Shown here: piece after piece, positions 47,770-59,500 of the stretch | Layout: every line of letters starts with the position of its first letter | Numbering within the stretch: position 1 is the stretch's first letter | Assembly (NCBI RefSeq): GCF_040436345.1 | Contig: NC_133235.1 | Span: forward strand, 16,764,660-16,828,659 | Direction of reading: 5' to 3' | Length of the DNA: 64,000 bases | DNA from: Pagrus major | Taxonomy: Eukaryota; Chordata; Actinopteri; Spariformes; Sparidae | The notes under the pieces: generated by a model | The model's input: only the letters and a program-made list of their open reading frames with translations | The model's database searches: none | What the model was told of the DNA's origin: nothing | Program-made: the position numbers and the translations under genes

Positions 47770-48275
47770 TTCTGTGTTACCCATAGACTGTATGTTGTGG
47801 ACAGAATCACCACAATTTCACCTATTGTGTTTGAAGCCTCGAGTTTGGCACTTTGGCCGTTTCCATCTTGGTTTCTTTGGAGGCAGATGTGTCTGTATTT
47901 GGACGCATTGCTAAGCTTCTATTTGATTGGATTTGACGATGAACCAGAGGAGGCCTCGTGGTAGCAACTTGTCAATGGCAAGGTAGCTAAATCTAAAGCA
48001 TACCCAGCCTTAGTGTCTATTTTACTCGAAATAGGACTGTAATTTACAAATGAACATTGTAATGACTTGAAATTAGCGACTGAGACATAAACATATTAGG
48101 AAACTGTTTACAGAGGTAAAGAAGTAGTGTCATTTTCTCTTACATATAATCAGACTTCATTTTGAAACCAGTGGTCTCGCCCCCTGCTGGCCATCAGAAA
48201 GAATGCAGATTTAAGGCACCTCTGCATTGACTTCACTTTTCAGACCCAAAAGCTCTGTCCACTATTTATACTGTC
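47770..48275 (+). repeat. Dispersed percomorph repeat
   Basis: It holds the order catagactgtatgttgtggac, catcttggtttctttggagg, acttgaaattagcgactgag and tcgccccctgctggccatca, then ttaaggcacctctgcattga. I recognise this as a frequent dispersed repeat in percomorph genomes. No terminal repeats were resolved. Confidence 0.55.
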
Positions 48276-49482
48276 TTAAATTGTTTATTACTTCCTTTTT
48301 GTAGAACTGTGACTAAAGATATTTTATGAAAAAGTGGTTTAACATCATTGAACCTGGATGAACTCCACACACTCTGTCCAGGCTTTCGTGTCAAGATGTC
48401 TTTACAGTAAAACATGAATTATTGACATAGATCAGCTCAAATAAAATATTCATTAGAATTCTTCAGCTATATTTGTTATTTGCGCTCGACAAACATCAAA
48501 CCTCGGAAATAAACGATTTTCAGCAGTGAATAATTCACAAATAATCTTTTATACATGACAATCTATTATTTATTAATTGTGATGTTTGTCTATATGATAT
48601 GGAAGAAAATACTCTCAAGGGTTACACTCTTTGCTTTCCATTATCACATTTTGCTAATCTGAGCTTCTAGAATTGGTTTTGCTTTATTAATTACATACTG
48701 TCGTCTCAAGGTTAAACAGCTCAAACATATATAACATATGTTCTGACGTCTACTGTAGTTCTGGTGAAAATACTTTTTATCTGGCAAAGAAGTTAAAACG
48801 AATAAGAAAAAAACCCTTAAGTGTAGAAGCTATCAGCTATTGTTTTCAAGGAGAATCTTTACTGTCCACGACGGAAGCAACCTCACGTTTCCCTTGAGTC
48901 AGTAACTATATTTTGACTGAAGCATATGCTCAGACGAATAGCTCTGTGCATTAACTGGAGTTAAAAGCCTAGCCTGACCAAATGGACCTATTTACCCACA
49001 GATTCTGTTTCAATTAGCACAGAGACGAGGATGAAAAGACATCCATTACAGCCCACAGCATGTTTTCAGCAGTGGCAGATCTGAGATATGACGACAGGAA
49101 GAACAAGAGGAGGAAGTGATTGCTGTTGCCTCTAGCGTCTCTCTAGGGGGACCATTTTGTTCTGCGGTGCAGACTTGCACAGTATCTCTTCTTGAGCTTT
49201 CCCACACATCAGCCATTTCACATTTTCCTCAAAGCACGCCGTTATTTTCAGAGCGAGGTTGTGAAAGATTCAGCATGTTCACAATCCATCTTCACTGGAG
49301 TGTACTATTTCTGTTTCTTCATGGACACTCTACACTTTAAGGTCTCCAAGCAGCAATAGGAAAGGCGGAACATACTCCAGTATTTTAAAGGATAATTTTT
49401 GTGTATTGTAAGTTTTTCAGTAATTTCATTGATCATGGCCACATTGCTTAAAAGGAGTCTGACAGGGCCAGATACACAGCAG
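48276..49482. other. Intergenic stretch, nothing recognised
   Basis: About 1.2 kb. A 74-codon frame at 49116-49340 has no family resemblance. Confidence 0.45.
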
Positions 49483-49985
49483 CAGTGATGGAATGTAACT
49501 AGGTACATTTACTTAAGTACTGTACTTAAAGGCACTGAATTTTGAAGTACTTGTACTTTACTTGAGTATTTCCCTTTTCTGGTACTATATAATTCTACTC
49601 TACTTAGTACTAAATATTGTACTTTTTAGTCCATACATTAATTTAATAAGTTTAGTTACTAGTCACTTTTCAGATTACATGCTGCATCAGAGCCTAATGA
49701 GTGCTTATTTTATTGACAATCAAACAATAAAAAACACTGATTTTATTAATCAGAAAAATGCTGAATAACCGATCTGATAATTGATAATCGATCAACCTAT
49801 AGTATGCAGATAATGTCTACATGTAAATAGATGAATAAATTACTTTGACTTTTACTTGTACTTTTAATACATAAGTCCATTTTTTGCCAGAAAATTACCT
49901 TTGATACGTCAATGCATTTAATATGAGATACCGTAACACTTTTATTAAAGTACTATTTGTATTCTGGGTACTTTATACAACACTG
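49483..49985. mobile_element. hAT-like miniature inverted-repeat element (503 bp)
   Basis: The left end reads cagtgatgga; the right end, reverse-complemented, reads cagtgttgta (8 of 10 match). Flanking 8-base sequences are cacagcag on the left and cacatcag on the right, a target duplication with one mismatch. An 8-base duplication and CAGTG-type ends fit the hAT superfamily. The interior is built of GTACTT/AAGTAC words (gtacatttacttaagtactg, gtacttgtactttacttgag), familiar from a very common fish element. It has no transposase, so it depended on another element to move. Confidence 0.75.
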
Positions 49986-50204
49986 CACATCAGTAAGATG
50001 ACAAGACAAGGCATAAAGGCAAATGGTAAAAGTATTACTCTGGTCATTTCAAACATCTGTCAAAGGTGATGGAAATTGTGATAACCAATAAAAAAAATTA
50101 ACATTTTATAGTGATTAATCTTAAAATTATCGACAGATTAGTCAAAATTGTGTTTCCTGATTTGAGCAATTACTTTCAAGTACCATGTTATTATTACTTA
50201 TAGG

Positions 50205-50540
50205 TGTGACAGAAAACTGAATCAGAATTAGGACGGACATCCTTCCTGACACCAATTCTGATACCTGAAATTTGTGTATCAGCTGATATTGATCCAATAC
50301 CTGTATATATACTGTATGTACATTTACATATTTTTATTGTATAGGCTGCTTGTACATCAAAAAATCTGTAAAGTATTATGCAGGTGTATGAGACACAGCT
50401 GGGAAGTAGCAGGGTCCCAGTTCTAATAAATAAATGATGTGGTATCGGATTGGTGCATAGACTCTTGTACTCACCGATATGGATTCCAGCTTTTAGGCAG
50501 TATTGGAGTAATTTCCGATACAGTGCAAAAACAAGTTATA
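50205..50540. repeat. Probable dispersed repeat with palindromic words
   Basis: Contains tgatgtggtatcggattggt, gcatagactcttgtactcac, cgatatggattccagctttt and aggcagtattggagtaattt, then ccgataca. These belong to a dispersed fish repeat I know. Both ends are uncertain. Confidence 0.45.
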
Positions 50541-50598
50541 TTGACAAGGACTGTACGTAATGATATGTACAAAGTAAAAAACATGCATTTTAAACCAT

Positions 50599-50602
<4 letters not shown>

Positions 50603-50671
<69 letters not shown>

Positions 50672-50682
50672 GTATATATATA
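50603..50682. repeat. (TA)n microsatellite, about 80 bases
   Basis: About 32 pure TA units, then two TG-interrupted stretches, ending in a short CA run. The tyrosine-isoleucine open frames that cross it on both strands are artefacts of the repeat. Confidence 0.95.
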
Positions 50683-50689
50683 CAAACAC

Positions 50690-52840
50690 ACACAGTATAT
50701 TTTAAATCCATTTGAGAACATTGCAATCTGCCACCTGTGGTACTTTTATCACTACTTCTTACCATGTACAAACTATTTGTCCTCTTTTCTCAGGAGGGCA
50801 TCTTGTACCTGTGTGTGTATTCAGACCAGAGAGGGTCCCATATCTCACTGTGTGTGTACTCACTCAAAAGTGGGTAAATTTGCGTGTCACTATCTGCCTG
50901 TCTGATCTCGGTAGAGGCTATTAAAAGATGTACATGCTGTGCAGATGCCCTTTGCATCCTGGCAGGATCTGCTCCTAATGTCACCTTTGTCACTGTGACT
51001 GACAGGACCGAGGGAAGGGAGGGGCGGGTCACCCGCTCTCCAACACAGGACCACCTGTCAGAGCCAGCAGACTCACAACTGATGATGTTTAAGATCAACT
51101 TGGGGGCAGTGGACTTCAGTTCAAGGATGTACGCTTCATAAACTCAATGGTAAAGCATTAATTAGCTCCATTAGACCTAGGCTTTCAAAGGGCAACAGTG
51201 TCATTGACCTGAATAGAGCGATTTCTGTAGGAATCATCATTCGCTTAATGTCCTGGAGTACAGTCTTTCCTCTGGGGTCCCACTAGTCAACTCTCTCTTT
51301 AGCTGATGGCCCATATCTGCTTTTTTGACATGATTTAATTTGCATTTGGTCAGTGTCCCTAAACCCCAAGTGTGAAATTCAGTATTTCCACACATTTCAT
51401 ATGTGTCGCATTACTTCATATGTGATGTCACTTTGTTGGGGTATTTCCTGAGGATAGGTGGTCCCCTGCTTCCATAGGATGCTCAGTGAAGCAGGAAATT
51501 GAAAAAGGTGGAGCACCAGATTTATAGCCCATCACCTTTTATTAAGCCTTGTTTGCACAGACAGAAAAGTGAGTGTGTTCATTTCACGCTTAAAGTTACA
51601 AGTGTCAGCTGTACCCACTTCCTACTTAACTCCGAAGGGGAGCCGAGACAGATCTGCTGCTTTCGTCATCGGCCTTTTAACAGATGGGGCATATCACAGA
51701 ACATAATCTCAGCGTGCTTAGCTGTTGATGTATGATGTGTTTGCACCTGAAGTCAGCAATCAACAGAACCATCAGAGAAATTCGTGTTGGTACACAGGTG
51801 AAAATCGCCCTGTGATCTGGATGATTCAGCCTCAGTGTTAGGGTGTCAGTGGATTTTTTTTTAAATGGGTATAACCTGGTCTCAAGGCAAAAAAAGAAAA
51901 AAACGATTTTCCCAAGGTAGCAGTGTCATTGATAATATTCTCTTTCTATGTCTAGCCATTGCTGCATATTTGACACAGACATACAGGTTGCAGACAACAC
52001 TTTGTACAAGCTGAGAACAGCCAGCAGCTACCGCCATCCTGAATCACTGTGGGACTTTCAAAGCAAATGACCAGTTTCCCCTGCAGTGACCCCAGCAGTC
52101 CTAGTAGGCGGCCTGACAAACCCACAGTTAAACAAGAACACTGGGACTCAGACCGAGCAGTTTAGGAATATGCATGTACACTGTGAACTGCAGCGATGAA
52201 GAGAAGCCTGTACTGCCTGAGACAAAAGTGGGTCATGCAAGAACATCTTAAGGGACTGCTGTGAAATTCTAAAAACTCATTTGCTGGGAATTGAATTTCT
52301 AATGACACTAAATGAAAATGGAGCTGTGAAAGTGTTCCGCTCCTGTGCGAGCTCCACTTTCTACAACCCCACTGAGACACTGAGGCGACACGGGAGGGTA
52401 GTAAAGGAAGGGCTTATGGAAATGAATGGCACCATGTGAAAATCACATTTCATTGTGCTTTATTAAACTTTATGACTGCTTGATGAGGCCCAGGGTTGTC
52501 AGATATGATGCCATTAGTTTACAGTGTTGGGGGATGGAAGTTTTCATTTTCATATCCAGTAAACATTTAATCGGACAAGTTGACTACAATAACAGCCTGG
52601 GGGGAGCTGTTGCAGAAGGTTTAAATGTTAGATTCACATGTGAACCTACAAAAAATCCCAGCAGTTCTGTGTTGTACAGTAGAGTGAGCAGCTTTATTGG
52701 AGCAGAAGTTCAAGCAGTTACCTGTTATTGATTAAGGGATCAGCAATAACTTCTCCTGCCAAGTTATTCCCAGCTAGAAATAATGTGTAAATCCGTCTCC
52801 CAGAGTCTCTCTGATCCTCAGGCTACCACCGCCTGTAGTG
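50690..52840. other. Intergenic stretch, no gene seen
   Basis: About 2.1 kb. Two overlapping frames near 50790-51140 on opposite strands look like random open sequence in a slightly GC-richer patch. No family was recognised. Confidence 0.5.
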
Positions 52841-52844
52841 GATT

Positions 52845-52985
52845 AGTTCTTTATCGATAATTTGTCAGATTCACTGGTTGATTGTTTGGTCTGTAAAATG
52901 TCAGAGAAAAGTAAAAAGAAGTGCTCATCACAAATTCCAAGATACAGTGAAGGCTTCTAATTGCTTGCTTTGTCCGACAGCAGTA
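52845..52985 (+). repeat. Dispersed repeat fragment
   Basis: Reads ttctttatcgataatttgtc, tttggtctgtaaaatgtcag and tgctcatcacaaattccaag, ending tttgtccgac. This is a frequent dispersed fish repeat. No second copy in the window. Confidence 0.55.
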
Positions 52986-53053
52986 TTGCTGAAACACCGA
53001 CTGGTGTCGCAGCATAAACCTGTCCTTTGATTTGACTAATTGTGTTTATTGAT

Positions 53054-53772
53054 TAGGGCTGAACAATATGCAAAAAAGTTATATTGCGATTATTTTGAAA
53101 GCTATTTTGCTTAGTCAAACGTCAGAGCTTTTAACAGACCCGCCGATCCACTAGAGTTCAGCATGTGATGGTGACAGTTGGGGATAACAGATGACCTCAG
53201 ATGAAAGAACAAGAAAGTCTGTGTCTGACGGAGGTTAAGGATGGTTTATTCGTAGGACTTAGGCCCAGGCAACTAGGTTTCCCATGCAAGGCAAACAGCA
53301 AGTGGGGACTGTTTTTGAGGGAGTAGTTATTTTAAGCGAAACTTTGATCTTTTCCTCAACCTAACAAATAGTTTTGGTGCCTTTACTTTGAAATTGTAAC
53401 CGGACGTACCATGTTTGTTATTGATAACTTGACCATGTAAGAGGTGAGGCCAAATAGGTGAGTGACATGGCGGACTGGTGGGTCTATTACAAAGCTTGGC
53501 ATGATACCGGGTTGCATTGCGATATGAGTCACATTTTAGTGGGAATGGTCAATTTTGCATTTCATTTTTACTGATAAATTTTGATACTGTGATTTTGTCT
53601 AGGATCTGTACTGACAAGTATGTTCCCTCATGTCTGGAGACTATGATTTGTAGGCCAGTGGTATCTCTGTAGCACCACAATGCTTCAGTTATGGTGGTAT
53701 ATTGTGACACATTTTACCTTCGTATTGCACTTGGTCATACTGCGATTTCGATAATTTTTTGATTTAGCCCTA
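53054..53772. mobile_element. Miniature inverted-repeat element with TAGGGCT ends
   Basis: The left end is tagggctgaac and the right end reverse-complemented is tagggctaaat. The flanks tattgat and tcttgat match at 6 of 7 bases, a likely worn target duplication. Inside, acagacccgccgatcca (near 53135) and tggcggactggtgggtctat (near 53469) are inverted to each other, suggesting a second nested element. No transposase is seen. Confidence 0.6.
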
Positions 53773-53774
53773 TC

Positions 53775-54405
53775 TTGATCCAATAGCAAACCTATTAAGG
53801 AGAAGATGTCTGAAACCACCCCTTCTTCATCTTCAGGCAGTCTGAAGGAACCACATCTGTGTCTGTGGTCTATCTGGAGGTGCTGCTAATAATGATCGTT
53901 TGGCAGGAGAAGTTTATTGATTATTGGCTTTTGACCGTATCCATTACTTTGTCTAGACTTTAGGCTGTGCTCTCTTTTCTGCAGTCCCCTGCTGCTCCCT
54001 CCTCATTATATTTTTTTCCTGTACTTGTGCATCTTGCAGCTGCTGCCCTGTATTAGTACCTGGCTCTAAGTTACATAAGTATGTGAAATGCTTGTGACTG
54101 GCAAAAAAACAAAAAAATAAATGAATCAAAGCAAAGTGGATTATCTCTGACGCATTCCAACATTCGTGAACACTTGAAGAATTTTCTAATTTGTTTGATT
54201 ATCTTTGCAGTGACAGTCATGCATAGTAATCCCGATTTATGCTAATTTAATGCTCCCCTTCCTCTTCACTCAAACTGAGGCTGAAGATATTGGCATCTGG
54301 TGGTTTTGACGTGTGTGTGGGGGGCTAAGTCAATGTCTGAAATGTAAAAAGGAAAAAGACCGTTGTGATCTGTTGCACTGCTGAGTGCATAAATGCTGTG
54401 CCATG
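53775..54405. other. Intergenic stretch, nothing recognised
   Basis: About 630 bases without an open frame of note or a recognised repeat. Confidence 0.4.
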
Positions 54406-54409
54406 GATG

Positions 54410-54600
54410 CTTCTCATTGGCCTAGCGGTAGAGAGGCTAATTAACAGCAAAGGGCTGCTGGTTTGGTTGCCAACACCAACAGAAGGACATGTTCCAGGTG
54501 CCAGCTGGTATCTGGAGGGTGGCTGCTTTTAGAATAATGCAGGTTGTAAGTAGAGGCGTGGGTTTCCACAAGACACCCTCATCAAGAAACAAAAAACTTT
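54410..54600 (+). repeat. tRNA-like SINE, second type
   Basis: An A-box-like ttggcctagcggtagagagg (54418) and a B-box-like ggtttggttgccaacacc (54461) sit about 40 bases apart, as in a tRNA gene. The body differs from the SINE at 911-1125 and ends near caagaaacaaaaaa. It is not a functional tRNA because the stems do not pair. Confidence 0.55.
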
Positions 54601-54864
54601 TAAGTTGAACTGAAATTTCAATTCTCCTTACCTTTTGTGTGAGGAAATAAAAACTAAAATTTTACTGCGGCCATTATGCATGTTTTTCCATTTTCAAAAG
54701 AGGATAAAACTTCAACCTATCAAGTTTGTATAGGAAAATGGAAGCTAGTAAGCTAGGCTCATTAGAAGGTATTGTTAGCTGTATTTTTTCCGTGGGTCTA
54801 GTCAAGTTCAGTCGACAAACGATAACAATACTTACCCCATGATTTTAATCGCATTATGGTGTAA

Positions 54865-55515
54865 TGTCATAGTACTGGCCGATTTTTATTTTCAATTACA
54901 ATTTTGGCTTCCAATGATTATGAAATAATCAAGATAAAAAAATTCATGTGCTGCATTCTAATTCACAGTGATGCTCAGCTGTGCAGTTTTTCCCCCTCTC
55001 TGTAAGCACAAACACACTCTCAGCTAGGTTGCGGCATGTTTAGGTCAGCTCATTTCTGGCAAGTGATCTGCTGTTTTCAAAAAGCCAGCCGTCGCTTAGA
55101 TTTTGATGCGCGTCTATCAGTATTGTTACAGTATCTGTGCTCAGAGTGCCCAAAAAGTATCAAAGTCGTATTTCTGCAATCTTTTGTCACATTTTATGTG
55201 CCAAATAGAAATTACATTATAATGCACATGGTGTATTAAAAGTCTTATATTATAATTATTATTATTATTGTTATTGTTATTGTTATTGTTATTGTTATTA
55301 TTATTATATTTTATTAATATTACTAAGCATTTATTTTTTATTTGTTTTTCAGTTGAATCACATAAAGTTCAACGAAATCCACTTTTAAATTTTTTTTTTT
55401 CAAAGTTTAATGAGTGCATGATGCTTCCACAGTCAATGAGTAATTGTGTTAAATAAAAGTGATCGCAATATTGACCAAAATAATCATGAATATGGTTTTT
55501 GCCATAATCGAACAG
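54865..55515 (-). mobile_element. Probable miniature DNA element, interrupted by a simple repeat
   Basis: Read on the minus strand it begins ctgttcgattatggcaaaaa, then tgattattttggtcaatatt. The other end on the plus strand is tttcaattacaattttggct, then tgattatgaaataatcaaga. These are the typical ends of a frequent fish miniature element. The centre holds a TTATTG/ATT simple repeat. No target duplication was resolved. Confidence 0.5.
55254..55315. repeat. (ATT)n / (TTATTG)n compound repeat
   Basis: Five TTATTG-type units lie between pure ATT units. The all-leucine open frame over it is an artefact. Confidence 0.9.
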
Positions 55516-55519
55516 CACC

Positions 55520-56330
55520 AAATCACAGCTGGGGCCGAGCAAAAGCTAACAACTGTCTGTATAGCTGTTGGAATTGAAGTGATGTAATGAACATTTTGAA
55601 GTGCCCGCCTGCACAAATCCTGTACCAAATTACTTACATCCAAAACCAAAATTAATAAATAAAACAGAATAAATAAGAAATCCAGTCCCCTAGGAAAGCA
55701 CTAATGCAGTGGGAGCCATCGCTGCATCAAGTAGTAAAGTAGAATCGGCTCTGGGTTAACATGGAACAAATGTGGAGAATCCCTTGAGGTGCAAAGAAGT
55801 AGAACTTGAGTGGGTTAACCTACCTAGTTTAATTAAAATGTTATATTGCTTATTCAACTTGCCTTTGAGTCAAACACTGCATTGCTATCTGCTCAGTTGA
55901 CAACATTTAATATGTGAGGCTCTTCATCTTTGCAGGTAGGACCATTTTAACATTCTTGAAAGAGACTGACAATGGCACATTTACATTCTAATGTTGATTA
56001 ATGTGCAGTGTGCATGACACATAAATAAAATTAAATGCAATACATCACTCTCACCTCCCTGATAAGTCTATCTATAGGAATGAAAAATTACACTTTTCAA
56101 CTCTCTTGTGGCTGATATGTGGCTGCAATGTTAAGAACCTGACAAATGGGAGAGCTTTGCTCAGTTCATAATGGGGGGCATTAACAGCCCTCCCAACTCC
56201 CAAAGTGTCAAATACAGCAGCCTGGTCAGTGGCTCTACACTTAGAAGTTTGATGCTGAGGGAACCCCTCTAGCGTCACTTCTTGAAGCGCCCCTCTAGTG
56301 CAGTAGTATAAAGAGCAAGAAAGTCAAAGT
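55520..56330. other. Intergenic stretch, nothing recognised
   Basis: AT-rich, short open frames only. Confidence 0.45.
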
Positions 56331-56331
56331 C

Positions 56332-56535
56332 GGGTGGTGGTTGGATGGGTCATACACAAGAATTTCCCTTTAGAGACCAGGGTTTGTGTCCTGTTTGTGA
56401 CCAAGAGTCAATTTACATTACGTGACATGAGTTAAGCCACTGACAAGACGCTAAAGGGGTAGGTAGAGCGTCTAGAAGTCTAAGGCCACCGACCCAGCTG
56501 CTATATTTGATGAGTTGGGAGTGAGAACATGTTGG
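56332..56535 (+). repeat. Possible dispersed repeat
   Basis: From cgggtggtggttggatgggt through agggtttgtgtcctgtttgt and gctaaaggggtaggtagagc to ccaccgacccagctgctata. The wording looks like a dispersed fish repeat, but there is no second copy here to prove it. Confidence 0.35.
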
Positions 56536-56539
56536 CATT

Positions 56540-59500
56540 TGTAGAGTTCTATGTGCCCATTTTAATGAGATCTGTGGCCATTAAAGGATGGGGACATTTT
56601 TGTAGACTGACCAACTGAACGGCTGAGCAAGTGACCTATAGAGCTGCTGGTTGTAGCTAAAAATGGGTATAAAATGCAAGATAAGATGTGGATTATGCAG
56701 CCTCTAAGTACATTTGAGGCAAAACAACAACAGAGGTGTAACTACAGAGTCTTGCATCTTCCCACATTTCTTTTACTTGAAATAACAAGGTTAAATTCAC
56801 AGATTTTCTTTAAATACAAGAAACACTGAAACTAAAAAACCCTCATTATGCAGTTAGGATTTAATCACTGTAGTAATTCTGTATCTAACTGTTTGCTTTT
56901 TAAAAAAATCAGCCATGCAAATTGTTGGTGAAGAACCTTTTTCATGTTCCCTTGGAAGTACTCCCAAACTGCAGGATCTGTGCTTGCTTTGAGATGTCAA
57001 TCAAATAGTTTTTCCCTTGAATGTAATAAGTGTAAACTATCCTTGACAGCATATTTTAAAACTAACTAAAGACTGCAAACGTCTTTTTCAGTTTACTTAT
57101 TTATTTAGCCTGAATTGTGCCTGTGGTCTGTTTTGCTTGCTTATACATATACTTATACATATACTTATACATTTCATATCAATAACATGCAGTGTTTAAG
57201 ACATCACTTGTAGTATTAAACGTACTTCTCAGTTTCAACTGCTTGTCATTTCTGTAGTGCAAAGTATTGTGTTTGGTTTGGGAAGATGATGGTATGAGCC
57301 AAAGCAAGTCATGTGGGTGATGGCAAACAACTCCCCAGATTCATTAGTAGTCTAGCTGAGTAAGACTGTGGTTCTCCTGTCTAGCCACCCCATGGCTTGT
57401 CTGAGAAGAGAACTGCACCTGATATGATGCAGAGCACCCTGCTCTCCCTCTCAGCACTACAGAGATAATGATTTCTTCTGATGATATTTATAAAGTAAAG
57501 TCAACCATCACTTTCACAAAATTGTTCAGTTTTTACCCTCTTCTGTTGTTTTCAAAGGTATTTTATACAGCTTGTCAGCCAACATTATCGTTCTTTCTCC
57601 AACTATGTGCTCCTCATCCAGCTAATGGTGACAACTCTGCCTACAGAGAGAGGGCACAACTCTCAGGTGGTCCACTATCGATCAGCTGAAGGCGGCACAT
57701 ATTCTGTCTTTGTCTGCTGGAGAAGACATTTGTAGCAGCATGCAAGGAACATATAGTTGCTTTGGGAACAAAGATATAGTTTTACTAGACAAAGCAATAG
57801 CAATTCTTACTTAAGAAAACATCCAACTATCATGAAATGAAGGGTTACTGTATTTGTATTTACATTTCTACAAACTCATAAACATTTATCCTCTCAAAGT
57901 GGGAATACTGCATCAAGTGAGTTGAATAATAAAAGGGCATTTTAATATTGGTGTACATTTATCCACAAAACAAGAGGTACTTACACATCTTTCTGTGCGA
58001 GTAGAGAGTATTTGACAACAAGGAGATTTGAGTCCAAAGTAACATTAAATAATAATGTCATGTAATAAAAGTAGAGTTTATTCTGCCTTGGGCTGCTGTT
58101 AGTGTAATAAAAACCTTTACACTTTTAATTGGGCACGGTAACCTTCTGTTGCAATTATGTATAACATATACAAATCATTTATACAGCATTTTTACATGTA
58201 CGGTCATAATATTTATATATGTGCTTTCAGCTATATTTACCAGCTTGCTGTAATGGTTTACTAAGATATATTCATAGTACATGTCACCATGGCATAAAAA
58301 TGAATAAGAGAATGATTTATGGTTTGTTTTCTTTTAAAATTGACTGTCACATAACCAATATGTATTTCAGGTGTTATTTAATTTAACGGACACTTTGCAA
58401 TGCTCCCATATTGTGCGGTCCCATTAGACATCTTATTCCTCACACATCAACTAGAGCTACTTAATAAATTCAACCCTCTTATTTGTGATCATCTGTCTCT
58501 TATTCTTTATCAATACATTTGCTGGGTGTAAAATGGCATTTTGTAAAGAAAAATATGTGATGCTTAGATTAAGATAAATGTTTTGTTAATTTGTGGTGAA
58601 TGTAGGCAGATGGGAATATAGTTTTCTTTGTGCCAAACAGTTGACAATAAAAGTTTGCAGCTTGTTTGCTTGTTATTAAGTGGGGACCCGTGATTTATTC
58701 ATCTAGCCCCGAGATCTGTAATATTATATGCTGGTTGGAGTGTAACCGTTTACATGGTTCTGTGCAGATGTAGTCATCGGTGAAGCTGCCTGGGGCATGC
58801 CTGTGTTTACCATCCCACCGATATTCATCTTTAATCAGCCAGGCCACAGATGGATTAGCATGCTACATGTAGAGCTGTGTCAGACATTAACATGCTCTCC
58901 GTTCGCTGGCGGAGAGGAGATGTGGGGAAGAGGAGATAAGGTCAGTAGTTAAATATTATCACTAGCCACAGGAGAGAGACCTGGATTTGGTGGTGGGAGG
59001 CAGCGAGGTAGCCGCCATGCTTAAACGGCTCCATAAACGCCAGTCAATGAGGAACAACCAGGGGCCCCTTAGAGCTACGGCGGTTTCCTTCAGGCGTTAC
59101 TCTAACAAAAACTAGGAACAAGGTAAGGGCACATGAAGATAAATATCTCACCTACTTATCTCTATCCATGCCAAATTATACCAACAGGGTGAATCACTTG
59201 TGCTGTTGTAAAACTTATATTCTTAAGTACTTTTGGGAATGAGAGAGGGATTAAGGCTGAGATTTTCTTCTTTTTGACCTCTAAATGAAATTGAAATCAG
59301 ACGGTATCAAGTATTGTGTGTGTTGAAATGTGGCAGCAGAGCTGATATATATTTAAACATCACTGTTCCGAGTGGGTCATGTTTGTTTTTCAATCAGTTG
59401 GGACACCCATTCCATCTTGCCTGAAAGCCATGTCCACACTCCCATCACAGAGCAAAGCTCATAGTCTATTTCCGAAGTCGGCATCACGTTCAGTAGATCC

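Noticed and set aside
50439-50705. Tyr-Ile repeat open frames on both strands
   Set aside because: Translation of the (TA)n microsatellite.
50790-51141. Overlapping 85- and 102-codon frames on opposite strands
   Set aside because: Neither resembles a protein family; probably a GC-richer random patch.
55268-55456. Poly-leucine open frame
   Set aside because: Translation of the ATT/TTATTG repeat.
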